A DNA stretch of 20,086 bases. Source: Pseudomonadota bacterium. Its GTDB lineage: Bacteria > Pseudomonadota > Gammaproteobacteria > Steroidobacterales > Steroidobacteraceae. Under the pieces are notes generated by a model, which was not told the origin of the DNA, did no database searches, and saw nothing but the letters and a program-made list of their open reading frames with translations. Every line of letters begins with the position of its first letter. Position 1 is the stretch's first letter. The position numbers and the translations under genes were made by a program. The stretch is taken from positions 1 to 20,086 of the forward strand of contig JAKADE010000010.1 in the NCBI GenBank assembly GCA_021820785.1, written 5' to 3'. This document shows, one piece after another, positions 1-7,235 of this stretch.

Positions 1-421
1 GCCGGCGCACCGCGGCGCGCACCGGATGCACCGAGCGCTGTCCGGGCTCAATCGACTCGATGCGAAACTCCGGCCAGCGCTCGCGCGGCGCACCGTCGAA
101 CGGCCAGTTGGTCACATTGCCGGCAATGCGCTTGAAGCGCGGACTGGCCAGCATGTACACCGAACCGATCCGCCCCCAGCTGTCGATGCGCACATTGATC
201 TCGGCGGTCACGCCGTGGGTGCCGCGCAGCACGTACTGATCCTGCAGGCTGTTGAGCTCGGTGGTGATGATCAGATCGACGTTGTCGCGCAGGATGCGCT
301 GGGTGAGCAGATACGTAGTGCCGAGGGTCACCCCGACCGCCAGCGTGACCAGCAGCGTGTAGCCCATCGACATACGGAACGCCGTGGTCTGGAACAGACC
401 GCGGGGCCTGGGCCACTTCAT
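1..421 (-). CDS. Sensor histidine kinase, N-terminal part (runs off the left edge)
   Basis: About 140 residues are visible from an ATG at 421; the rest lies outside the window. The ATG overlaps the stop codon of the upstream response regulator by 4 bases (ATGA), so the two are almost certainly co-translated partners. Residues about 18-40 form a hydrophobic transmembrane segment (MGYTLLVTLAVGVTLGTTYL). A presumed periplasmic sensor segment follows, with the pattern 'DQYVLRGTHGV...RIDSWG..GSVYMLASPRFKRIAGNV.NWP', which resembles sensor domains of CusS/CzcS-like kinases. The kinase core (H-box, ATPase) is not in view, so the histidine kinase call rests on the partner gene and the N-terminal layout. 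The ligand cannot be inferred. Confidence 0.75.
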   Translation of the reverse strand, partial: MKWPRPRGLFQTTAFRMSMGYTLLVTLAVGVTLGTTYLLTQRILRDNVDLIITTELNSLQDQYVLRGTHGVTAEINVRIDSWGRIGSVYMLASPRFKRIAGNVTNWPFDGAPRERWPEFRIESIEPGQRSVHPVRAAVRR

Positions 422-1095
422 GGCTCTTCGCGCAGCACGTAGCCGGCGCCGCGCACCGTGTGGATGAGCGGCCGGTCCGAGCCGCGATCGACCGCCTGGC
501 GCAGACGGCTGATGTGCACGTCGACCACGTTGCTCTGCGGATCGAAGTGCAGATCCCACACCCCCTCGAGCAGCATCATGCGGGTGACGACCTGGCCGGC
601 CCGGCGCATCAGAAACTCCAGCAGCTTCTGCTCGCGAGCGGTGAGATCGATCTCGCGCCCGCTGCGCGTCACCCGCCGGGTCAGCAGGTCGAACTGCAGG
701 TCGGCGACCTCGAGGTGCGTGCTCTCGCTGGCGCGGGTCCGCCGACGCAGCAGCGCCTCGATACGCGCCAGCAGCTCGTCGAACGCGAACGGCTTGGTCA
801 GGTAATCGTCACCGCCGGCCTTCAGCCCCCGGATGCGGTCGTCGACGCTGCCGAGGGCGCTCAGGACGAGCACCGGGGTGGCGAGCCCCGCGAGGCGCAG
901 CTGACGGATGATCTCCAGGCCGTCGATCTTCGGCAGCATCCGGTCGGTGATGATCAGGTCGAACTTGCCCGCGAGCGCGCGCTCGAGCCCTTCGCCCCCG
1001 CCGGCCGCATGATCGACGACATAGCCGCTCTCGCGCAGTCCCTTGATGAGAAACTTCGCGGCCTCGACATCGTCCTCGATGAGCAGGATGTGCAC
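418..1095 (-). CDS. OmpR/PhoB-family two-component response regulator
   Basis: The protein has 225 residues from a GTG start giving VHILLIEDD; upstream in-frame codons look non-coding. A receiver domain spans residues 1-115, with acidic pocket E7-D8-D9, phosphoacceptor D51 (IITDRMLP), switch S79 and invariant K101 (TKPF). A winged-helix DNA-binding domain (about 125-222) carries LTAREQKLLEFLM, NVVDVHISRLR and IHTVRGAGYVL, the Trans_reg_C signature. The 'DPQSNVVDVHISRLR' stretch is typical of the CusR/CzcR/CopR branch, but the signal is unknown. It overlaps the sensor kinase start by 4 bases. No Shine-Dalgarno is obvious before the GTG. Phosphorylation by the adjacent kinase is expected from family knowledge. 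The 138 bases upstream (1096-1233) show no clear promoter or terminator. Confidence 0.93.
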   Translation of the reverse strand: MHILLIEDDVEAAKFLIKGLRESGYVVDHAAGGGEGLERALAGKFDLIITDRMLPKIDGLEIIRQLRLAGLATPVLVLSALGSVDDRIRGLKAGGDDYLTKPFAFDELLARIEALLRRRTRASESTHLEVADLQFDLLTRRVTRSGREIDLTAREQKLLEFLMRRAGQVVTRMMLLEGVWDLHFDPQSNVVDVHISRLRQAVDRGSDRPLIHTVRGAGYVLREEP

Positions 1096-1233
1096 GGGCC
1101 GGTAGCGTACCGCAGCGCGTGACCGAACGCAGCGGTCCGCACCGCCCACGCCCCCTGCGCAGCGCGCCTGCCCCGGCGGGTCGGCGCCATCCCTGACCTC
1201 GGGGGGCACCCGGCCCGGGGCGCGGCTGCAACC

Positions 1234-1782
1234 CTAAGGAGCGAGCAGCGCGACCAGCTGCAGGGCCGCCTGTTCCGGCGTGCCCTCGTTGTGAATCACG
1301 GCATCGACGTTGATCATGGGCAACAGCGCTGAGCGGCTCAGCCGGGACTCGATCACCTCCGGCTGCTCCCGGCCTCGCAGCAGCAACCGCTGCCGCAGCA
1401 ATTCGATGCCCGCCGTGATCTGCACCACGAACAGTCCCGGATAGCGCCTGCGCGCCTCGTACAACGCCGCACGGGAGCCGTTGACGATCACACTGCCGCC
1501 GCTGCCGAGCGCGAGCAGCTCTTCGCGGCGAATGCCGTAGCGCAAGCCGTTCGCCTCCCAGTGCAGGGCGAACGCACCGGTGCGCAGCAGATGCGCGAAC
1601 TGCGCGGGCGTCACCGACTCGTGCGGCTCACTCGCATCGCCTGCGGGCCGAGTGATGGTGCGCCGCGCCACGTGCAGCTGCACCGACGACGGCCGATGCG
1701 TTGACAGCCAGCGCAGCAACGTATCCTTGCCGGCGCCCGACGGACCGATCAGATAGACGAGCCGCGCCCCGCTCACCGTCAC
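1234..1782 (-). CDS. phnN: Ribose 1,5-bisphosphate phosphokinase PhnN
   Basis: The protein has 182 residues, the usual PhnN length. PhnN phosphorylates ribose 1,5-bisphosphate with ATP to give PRPP, the last step that recycles the ribose carrier of the C-P lyase pathway. A P-loop is visible at residues 13-20 (GPSGAGKD), of the guanylate-kinase-like type. Further matches are the TITRP segment (about 42-46) and the HWEANGLRYGI motif (about 74-84). The GTG start overlaps the stop of the upstream 2H-phosphoesterase gene by 4 bases (GTGA), which fixes the start and implies translational coupling. It is the last gene of the leftward phnF transcript. A weaker alternative GTG lies two codons downstream. 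Identification is firm. Confidence 0.93.
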   Translation of the reverse strand: MTVSGARLVYLIGPSGAGKDTLLRWLSTHRPSSVQLHVARRTITRPAGDASEPHESVTPAQFAHLLRTGAFALHWEANGLRYGIRREELLALGSGGSVIVNGSRAALYEARRRYPGLFVVQITAGIELLRQRLLLRGREQPEVIESRLSRSALLPMINVDAVIHNEGTPEQAALQLVALLAP

Positions 1783-2531
1783 GTCTCGCTGCCTGCGCCA
1801 CCGTGGAGCGCGACACGGACGACCCGCCGCAGCGCAGCGCCCGGCTGTGGCTGTGCAAAGAGCGAGAGCGCATCGAAATGCACAGGCTGCGGCAGCGACT
1901 CGAATCGGGCGGCGGCCGCGGCCCGCAGCTCGGCCTGTTCGCGCGCGCAGATCCCCTCCAGACGATCCGTCAATGTCATGTGGAAGCGAAACTCCTCGCG
2001 CACATAGGGGTATCCCCAGTCGCGCAGCAGCGCCTGCTGGCGGTCGCTCAGTCCGCGGGTGGCGTAACGGCCCCGTTCCACCACGGTCAGGGGCGCCGCC
2101 ATCGGCTGCAGTCGCACGACGCAGGCCTCCGCCAGCGCCTGCAGCGCTGCACACGGCCGCACCGGCCGCAGCGCCAGGAAGCCGCCGAGGTCCCCGAGGC
2201 GCAGCCGCGGCAGTTCGAAGGGCGCAAATTCCGCCGCGAGACTCTCCACCGCACGCAACAGATCGGTCGCCGCGAATTTCGGCGCGAGGCGCCAGGGCGC
2301 GCGCAGTGTGGCATGCCAGCCATAGCGGCGCGGCGCGGCCGTTACCCGGGACCACGCCTCTGCGCTCCAACCCGGGATGCATGGGGTCGACTCACAGGCG
2401 CCGCCATCGACATCGCGCCCGAGCCAGCGGGCACCGGCGCGCGCCCACGGCGATTGCGGCGCCGGGGAGAAATACACTGCCCAGCGGTACGTCCCCGCCG
2501 CCTGCAGGGCGTTGACTTCGCACTCACTCAC
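1779..2531 (-). CDS. DUF1045 / 2H-phosphoesterase, phosphonate-operon protein
   Basis: The 250 residues belong to the DUF1045 family of phosphonate-operon proteins. Two HxT motifs mark the 2H phosphoesterase fold: H73-A-T75 (YGWHATLRAP) and H184-M-T186 (FRFHMTLTDR), about 110 residues apart as in that superfamily. 2H enzymes open cyclic phosphodiesters or RNA-ligase-type linkages. The C-P lyase pathway needs hydrolysis of 5-phosphoribosyl 1,2-cyclic phosphate, normally by PhnP, which is not in the window. Placement directly before phnN with a 4-base overlap suggests (inference) that this protein makes the PhnN substrate. The start is GTG, overlapping the phnF stop by 8 bases; the junction GTGAGTGAGTG offers GTG codons in three frames, and only the first is in frame. 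Confidence 0.88.
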   Translation of the reverse strand: MSECEVNALQAAGTYRWAVYFSPAPQSPWARAGARWLGRDVDGGACESTPCIPGWSAEAWSRVTAAPRRYGWHATLRAPWRLAPKFAATDLLRAVESLAAEFAPFELPRLRLGDLGGFLALRPVRPCAALQALAEACVVRLQPMAAPLTVVERGRYATRGLSDRQQALLRDWGYPYVREEFRFHMTLTDRLEGICAREQAELRAAAAARFESLPQPVHFDALSLFAQPQPGAALRRVVRVALHGGAGSET

Positions 2532-3276
2532 CGGATCTGACCCGAAGTCCGACGCGATCGCCGGAAAAATACGTCACCGCATACTCGATGGGCTGATGTT
2601 CGAGATCTACATTGACACTCTCGACCCGCAACGTCGGGCGATGTACCGCCTGACGCAGCAACACCGCAATGTACTCGCCCGGCAATACCGCACTGATGCG
2701 GCTGTCGCGTCGCAGGTAATCCGCCACGCCGAGCCCGGCAAGCGCCTGCGTGATCGAGCCGCAAGAGCGCACCCGCTGATCCAGTCCCGCAAAGCGCGGC
2801 AGCGGGAAGAAGCGCTCGCCGACATGCAGCACCTGCCGCTGCGCAACACCGAGCGTCTGGATGCGCAACACCGAGCTTCGGGGTGAGATCTCCAGTGCCT
2901 GCGCGATCTGCGCCGATGCGCGCACGCACACCGCATCGAGTACGCGCAACTCGCCGCGCAGACCCGCCTGCCCCAGACTCACAGACTGCCGGGTCCGCCG
3001 CCCCAACATCAACTCCAGGGCGAACTCCTGCACGTACGTCCCACTGCCCTGCACCACCCGCACGATGCCGCGCGCGGCCAGTTCAGCAATCGCCCGCCGG
3101 ACGGTGTGTCTGTTGACGCCGAAACGTGCCGCGAGCGCGCTCGCGGCCGGCAGACGTGTTCCCGGGGAATACGTTCCGGCGCGAATGTTCCGCGCCACTT
3201 CCCCGGCGACGCGCGACCAGGCGCAGCCGCGCTGCGGCATGCCGGGAAATTCAGACTCGCGGATCGCTGCTGTCAT
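2524..3276 (-). CDS. phnF: GntR/HutC-family phosphonate regulator PhnF
   Basis: The protein has 250 residues. An N-terminal GntR winged helix spans about 22-83, with LPAASALAARFGVNRHTVRR as the helix-turn-helix and GIVRVVQGSGTYV as the wing. A C-terminal UTRA ligand-binding domain (about 95-248) follows. The LGRRTRQS linker motif is characteristic of PhnF. It is transcribed divergently from phnG, with 74 bases between the two ATGs. That gap holds an inverted repeat fitting the HutC-subfamily operator, so autorepression plus repression of phnGHIJKLM is likely. PhnF of other bacteria is a repressor, but its effector here is unknown. The ATG at 3276 has no clear Shine-Dalgarno. The gene heads a three-gene operon with the 2H-phosphoesterase and phnN. 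Confidence 0.93.
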   Translation of the reverse strand: MTAAIRESEFPGMPQRGCAWSRVAGEVARNIRAGTYSPGTRLPAASALAARFGVNRHTVRRAIAELAARGIVRVVQGSGTYVQEFALELMLGRRTRQSVSLGQAGLRGELRVLDAVCVRASAQIAQALEISPRSSVLRIQTLGVAQRQVLHVGERFFPLPRFAGLDQRVRSCGSITQALAGLGVADYLRRDSRISAVLPGEYIAVLLRQAVHRPTLRVESVNVDLEHQPIEYAVTYFSGDRVGLRVRSGE

Positions 3277-3287
3277 AAAAGGTAAAC
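3270..3287 (+). promoter_or_regulatory. Possible degenerate Pho box upstream of phnG
   Basis: CTGTCATAAAAGGTAAAC has one perfect 7-base PhoB repeat (CTGTCAT) followed by the A/T spacer. The second repeat (GGTAAAC) is poor, giving 13 of 18 matches to the PhoB consensus. It overlaps the phnF start codon. C-P lyase operons are often PhoB-controlled, so the context is right, but the match is only half convincing. Confidence 0.28.
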
Positions 3288-3321
3288 ACGCTGATCCTAA
3301 GCTGCCGGCCTGGTCTCGAAG

Positions 3322-3333
3322 TGGTCTATACCA
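3322..3333. promoter_or_regulatory. Putative PhnF operator in the divergent phnF-phnG promoter
   Basis: TGGTCTATACCA is a near-perfect inverted repeat (TGGT/ACCA arms). It contains the GTxTAxAC core typical of HutC-subfamily GntR regulators. Its reverse complement, TGGTATAGACCA, is the PhnF site as I recall it from mycobacterial work. It lies 18 bases before the phnG ATG and 46 bases before the phnF ATG. A second TGGTCT half-site starts at 3311, 11 bases (one helical turn) away. The TATACC inside the repeat could also serve as part of a -10 element. Binding is inferred, not shown. Confidence 0.62.
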
Positions 3334-3350
3334 GTAGAGATAGCACCGGC

Positions 3351-3863
3351 ATGTTGCAAGACGATGGCATCGCTGCGCCGCTCACCGCGCCGTCGCGTCA
3401 GCACTGGATGCGCCTGCTCAGCCGCGCGCCGGTGGAAATGCTGGAGGCGCACGTGGCGCAGTTCGCCGGCATGCACCCCAGATGGCTGCGCCGTCCGGAG
3501 TCCGGACTGGTGATGGTCCAGGGCCGGATCGGCGGCAATGGCGAGCGGTTCAACCTGGGCGAAGTCTCCGTCACGCGCTGCGCCCTGCGGCCGGATCCGG
3601 CACACGTGCCCTGTGAACACGTTGGCATCGCATATGTTCTCGGCCGATCGGCGCGACATGCCGAATTGGCGGCGACGGCGGATGCGCTGTTGCAGGATCC
3701 GCTGAACCGCTCGCGGCTGCCGGCGGACCTGCTCACCCGCATCACCGACTGGCTGGCCACTCGAGACATCGAGCAGCGCGAGAAGGCGCGCGCGACGCGG
3801 GTGGAATTCTTCACCGTAGCGCGCGAAAGCGCCGGCGAGCGCGCCGCGGATACGCCGCGATGA
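3351..3863 (+). CDS. phnG: C-P lyase core subunit PhnG
   Basis: The protein has 170 residues from an ATG at 3351. PhnG is part of the PhnGHIJ core complex, which acts in the cytoplasm on phosphonates coupled to ATP. The family hallmark RQHWMRLLSRAP opens the conserved region (about residues 16-27), followed by blocks such as RRPESGLVMVQGRIGG and FNLGEVSVTRCALR. An upstream GTG at 3321 is in frame but would place translation inside the operator, so the ATG is preferred; the Shine-Dalgarno (GAGAT, ending about 3341) is weak. It is the first gene of the rightward operon, and its stop overlaps the phnH start by 4 bases (ATGA). The C-terminal 20 residues or so are a low-complexity basic/alanine tail. 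Confidence 0.93.
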   Translation: MLQDDGIAAPLTAPSRQHWMRLLSRAPVEMLEAHVAQFAGMHPRWLRRPESGLVMVQGRIGGNGERFNLGEVSVTRCALRPDPAHVPCEHVGIAYVLGRSARHAELAATADALLQDPLNRSRLPADLLTRITDWLATRDIEQREKARATRVEFFTVARESAGERAADTPR

Positions 3864-4477
3864 CTGCAGCCGTCGCGGCCGTGGCGCTCGATCTCAGTCA
3901 CGTGGGGGCGGCGTTCGGTGATCCGCCGCTGGCCAGTCAAGCCGCGTTTCGCGCGGCGCTCGAAGCGCTGGCGAGGCCCGGGCGGATACAGCGGGTCATC
4001 AGCGATGCGCAGCACCCGGGCGGCGCGGCCCCCTCGGCTGCCGCGCTCGCGCTCGCGCTGCTCGATCCGGACTGCACACTGTGGCTCGCACCCCGACTGG
4101 CACAAGGGTCGGCGGCGGCCTGGCTGCGTTTTCATACCGGCTGTCGCATCGTGTCGGAACTGCGCGACGCACAGTTCCTCTGGAGTGATGCCGATCAGTT
4201 GCCACCGCTCGAGACGCTACCGCAGGGCAGCGAGTTCGAACCCGAATCGGCCGCGACCTGCCTCGTGCAGGTCGATGCCCTGGAGCGCGGCGCCGGGTGG
4301 CAACTGAGTGGACCGGGAATCGAGCGGACCGAGCGTCTGACGGCGCACGGTTTGAGCGCGGCATTCGTGGCGCAGTGGCGCGCCAATCACGCCTCGTTCC
4401 CCCGGGGCGTCGATCTGCTGCTGTGTGCCGGCGAGTACGTTGCCGGGCTCCCCCGCACGACGGCCATCGAGGTCTGA
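3860..4477 (+). CDS. phnH: C-P lyase core subunit PhnH
   Basis: The protein has 205 residues, close to the usual 190-200. PhnH is a PLP-transferase-fold protein without a PLP lysine and forms part of the PhnGHIJ complex. Visible family blocks include the N-terminal QAAFRAALEALARPGRI (about 30-46), ALALLDPDCTLWLA (about 64-77), the HTGCRIV stretch, and the C-terminal FPRGVDLLLCAGEYVAGLPRTT. The last of these is the strongly conserved FPxGxD segment of PhnH. The ATG overlaps the phnG stop by 4 bases. A 4-base gap separates it from phnI. No oddities were seen. Confidence 0.94.
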   Translation: MTAAVAAVALDLSHVGAAFGDPPLASQAAFRAALEALARPGRIQRVISDAQHPGGAAPSAAALALALLDPDCTLWLAPRLAQGSAAAWLRFHTGCRIVSELRDAQFLWSDADQLPPLETLPQGSEFEPESAATCLVQVDALERGAGWQLSGPGIERTERLTAHGLSAAFVAQWRANHASFPRGVDLLLCAGEYVAGLPRTTAIEV

Positions 4478-4481
4478 ACCG

Positions 4482-5570
4482 ATGTACGTGGCCGTCAAGG
4501 GCGGGGAAGTAGCGATCCAGAACAGTCAGGCGCTGCTGGCCGAGATGCGCCGCGGCGATCCGGCGCTGGCGGAACTGTCGGGCGCGCAACTTCATGAGCA
4601 GCTGCGGCTGGCGATCGACAGAGTCATGACGGAAGGGTCACTGTACGATCCGCAACTGGCCGCATTGGCGCTGAAGCAGGCCGCGGGCGACGCCGTGGAG
4701 GCGGTCTTCCTGCTGCGCGCCTACCGCACGACGCTCCCTCGCTTCGGCTACAGCGTGCCGCTCAAAACTGCACGGATGCAGCTGTGGCGGCGGATCTCGG
4801 CGACCTTCAAGGACCTGCCGGGCGGCCAGATCCTCGGCCCGACCTACGATTACACCCAACGACTGCTGGATTTCGCGCTGCTCGCCGGCACAGCCGTGCC
4901 CCCCGCACCGCGTGCACCGGCGCCGGCTGCGCCGCTCGACACCCCGGGGGTTCTCGATCTACTCGAGCGCGAGGGGCTCGTTGAAGCGCAACCGGTGCCG
5001 GCAGATGACCCCGAGCCGATCGATCTGACCCGAGAGCCGCTGCGCTTTCCGGCACCGCGAGCGGCCCGCCTGCAAAACCTCGCACGGGCAGACGAAGGGT
5101 TCCTGCTCGCGCTCGCCTACTCCTCGCAGCGCGGCTACGCGCACACGCACCCATTCGCTGCAGAGGTGCGCTTCGGGAGCGTCGAACTGGAAGTGATCCC
5201 CGAAGAGCTCGGCTTCCCGGTGTCGATCGGCGACGTGGCGCTCACCGAGTGCCAGATGATCAATCAATTTTCCGGCAGTGCACACCAGCCCCCGCAATTC
5301 ACCCGCGGCTACGGGCTCGCGTTCGGACACAGCGAACGCAAGGCAATGGCGATGAGCCTGGTCGACCGTGCGCTGCGCGCACCGGAGTTGGGCGAGGCGA
5401 TCGAAGCGCCCGTCCAGATGGAGGAGTTCGTGCTCTCGCACAGCGACAACCTGGAAGCCTCCGGTTTCGTCCAGCACCTGAAACTGCCGCATTACGTCGA
5501 CTTCCAGTCGGAGCTCGAGCTGGTGCGCCGCATGCGGGCGGCAGGCGCACCCGAGGGGGAACAGCCTTGA
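4482..5570 (+). CDS. phnI: C-P lyase core subunit PhnI (alpha-D-ribose 1-methylphosphonate 5-triphosphate synthase component)
   Basis: The protein has 362 residues, matching the family (about 355-370). PhnI is the nucleosidase subunit that, with PhnG, PhnH and PhnL, displaces adenine from ATP and joins the phosphonate to C1' of ribose 5-triphosphate. Conserved segments are the start MYVAVKGGEVAIQNSQAL, PRFGYSVPL, GQILGPTYDYTQRLLDFAL (about 110-128), the FLLALAYSSQRGYAHTHPF block, ECQMINQF and the C-terminal FVQHLKLPHYVDFQSEL. GAGGT at 4469-4473 is a good Shine-Dalgarno eight bases before the ATG. A further in-frame upstream Met at 4425 lies inside phnH and is rejected. The stop overlaps the phnJ TTG start by 3 bases (TTGA). 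Confidence 0.95.
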   Translation: MYVAVKGGEVAIQNSQALLAEMRRGDPALAELSGAQLHEQLRLAIDRVMTEGSLYDPQLAALALKQAAGDAVEAVFLLRAYRTTLPRFGYSVPLKTARMQLWRRISATFKDLPGGQILGPTYDYTQRLLDFALLAGTAVPPAPRAPAPAAPLDTPGVLDLLEREGLVEAQPVPADDPEPIDLTREPLRFPAPRAARLQNLARADEGFLLALAYSSQRGYAHTHPFAAEVRFGSVELEVIPEELGFPVSIGDVALTECQMINQFSGSAHQPPQFTRGYGLAFGHSERKAMAMSLVDRALRAPELGEAIEAPVQMEEFVLSHSDNLEASGFVQHLKLPHYVDFQSELELVRRMRAAGAPEGEQP

Positions 5571-6460
5571 ACGCAGCACCGCAGGCCCCGGTGGTGCGCG
5601 ATCCGCACGTGAATTTTGCGTACCTCGATGAGCGCACCAAGCGCATGATCCGCCGCGCACTGCTGAAGGCGGTGTGCATCCCCGGCCATCAGGTGCCATT
5701 CGGGTCGCGCGAGATGCCGCTGCCATACGGCTGGGGCACCGGTGGCATCCAGGTGACGGCGGCCCTTCTCGGCCCGGCGGACACGCTGAAAGTCATCGAT
5801 CAGGGGGCCGACGATACCGTGAATGCGGTGAATATCCGTCATTTCTTCCAGCGCACCGCCGGCGTCGCGGTCACCACCGACACGGCGCGCGCCGACATCA
5901 TCCAGACCCGTCACCGGATTCCCGAAACCCCGCTGCGCGAGGGCCAGATCCTGGTGTTCCAGGTCCCGGCGCCTGAACCGATGCAGCGGCTTGAACCGCG
6001 CCGCAGCGAAACCCGCAAGCTGCACGGGCTTGCCGAATACGGCCTGATGCACGTGAAGCTCTACGAGGATATCGCCCGCTACGGCCACATCGCCACCACC
6101 TACGACTACCCGGTGCTGGTGAATGGACGGTATGTCATGTCGCCCTCGCCGATCCCGAAATTCGACAACCCCAAGCTGCACAGATCGCCGGCACTGCAGC
6201 TGTTCGGTGCCGGTCGGGAGAAGCGCATCTACGCGGTCCCTCCGTATACCTCGGTCGAGAGCCTCGCATTCGACGATCACCCGTTTTCGGTTCAGCGCTG
6301 GGAGAGTGCCTGCGCGCTGTGTGGTGCGACCGACAGCTTCCTCGACGAATGGATCACGGATGACCGGGGCGCACGCATGTTCGTCTGCTCCGACTCGCAC
6401 TATTGCGCCACGCGGCAGGCCGGCGCGGCACCCGTTGAGCCCGACCATGGACCCGGGTGA
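5567..6460 (+). CDS. phnJ: C-P lyase catalytic subunit PhnJ (alpha-D-ribose 1-methylphosphonate 5-phosphate C-P lyase)
   Basis: The protein has 297 residues. PhnJ is the radical SAM enzyme that cleaves the C-P bond, giving the alkane and 5-phosphoribosyl 1,2-cyclic phosphate. The family core (NFAYLDERTKRMIRRALLKA, then PYGWGTGGIQ) is intact. The Fe-S and catalytic cysteines fit the PhnJ pattern CX2CX21CX5C exactly at C249, C252, C274 and C280, so the enzyme should be active. The start is a rare TTG overlapping the phnI stop. It is supported by a strong purine-rich Shine-Dalgarno (GAGGGGGA, 5553-5560) six bases upstream, and by the lack of a better start before the conserved region. The 3' end overlaps phnK by 14 bases. 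Confidence 0.95.
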   Translation: MNAAPQAPVVRDPHVNFAYLDERTKRMIRRALLKAVCIPGHQVPFGSREMPLPYGWGTGGIQVTAALLGPADTLKVIDQGADDTVNAVNIRHFFQRTAGVAVTTDTARADIIQTRHRIPETPLREGQILVFQVPAPEPMQRLEPRRSETRKLHGLAEYGLMHVKLYEDIARYGHIATTYDYPVLVNGRYVMSPSPIPKFDNPKLHRSPALQLFGAGREKRIYAVPPYTSVESLAFDDHPFSVQRWESACALCGATDSFLDEWITDDRGARMFVCSDSHYCATRQAGAAPVEPDHGPG

Positions 6461-7235
6461 CGCCGGCGCTCCCTTGCTGCAGGTGCGTGCCGTGCGGCGA
6501 TGCTACGGTGCGCGGGTCGCGCTCGATCAGGTGTCCTTCCAACTGTGGCCGGGGGAAGTCCTGGCCGTCGTCGGGGAATCCGGGTCGGGCAAGAGCACCC
6601 TGCTGCATGTCCTGGCGGGTCTGCAGGCACCGGACGGCGGTGAGGTGTTGTTCAAGCTGCGCGACGGCGGCCTGCGAGACATCTACTCCCTCACCGAGGG
6701 GCAGCGCCGGGCGCTCACTCGCACCGACTGGGGCCTGGTGCACCAGAGTGCCGCAGACGGACTGCGCATGAACGTATCCGCGGGCGCCAACGTCATCGAA
6801 CGGCCGATGGCGCTCGGTGAGCGCCACTACGGCCGGCTGCGCCGGCTGGCGCACGAGTGGCTCGAGCGGGTCGAGATCGATCCGAGCCGCATCGACGACA
6901 CGCCGGCGACGTTCTCAGGAGGCATGCGTCAACGGCTGCAGATCGCGCGCAACCTGGTGACGCTGCCTCGCCTGGTATTCCTCGACGAACCGACCTCCGG
7001 CCTCGATGTCTCGGTGCAGGCGAGACTGCTCGACCTGCTGCGTCGGCTCACGCGCCAGCTCGGACTCGCAGCGGTGCTGGTCACCCACGATCTGGCCGTC
7101 GCGCGCCTGCTCGCGGACCGCACGATGGTCATGCAGCGTGGCCGCGTCGTCGAGGCAGGGCTCACCGATCAGTTGCTCGATGACCCGGCTCATCCCTACA
7201 CCCAGCTGCTCGTCGCCTCGGTGCTGCCGCCATGA
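6447..7235 (+). CDS. phnK: C-P lyase ABC-type ATPase subunit PhnK
   Basis: The protein has 262 residues. PhnK is an ABC-family nucleotide-binding protein that docks on PhnJ in the C-P lyase complex; it is not a transporter ATPase. It has Walker A at residues 43-51 (GESGSGKST), the ABC signature at 156-163 (FSGGMRQR), Walker B LVFLDEPTSGLDV and the H-loop VLVTHDLAVARLL. The ATG lies inside the end of phnJ, and the stop overlaps phnL by 4 bases. A longer in-frame extension into phnJ is rejected because it is antisense-like in composition and Walker A would sit far too deep. Oligopeptide-transporter ATPases are related, but the operon position settles PhnK. Confidence 0.94.
   Translation: MDPGDAGAPLLQVRAVRRCYGARVALDQVSFQLWPGEVLAVVGESGSGKSTLLHVLAGLQAPDGGEVLFKLRDGGLRDIYSLTEGQRRALTRTDWGLVHQSAADGLRMNVSAGANVIERPMALGERHYGRLRRLAHEWLERVEIDPSRIDDTPATFSGGMRQRLQIARNLVTLPRLVFLDEPTSGLDVSVQARLLDLLRRLTRQLGLAAVLVTHDLAVARLLADRTMVMQRGRVVEAGLTDQLLDDPAHPYTQLLVASVLPP

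Noticed and set aside
1096..1233. Small gene or promoter between phnN and the response regulator
   Set aside because: The in-frame extension of the regulator here lacks conservation and the receiver domain starts cleanly at the GTG. No -10/-35 pair or hairpin with T-run could be found.
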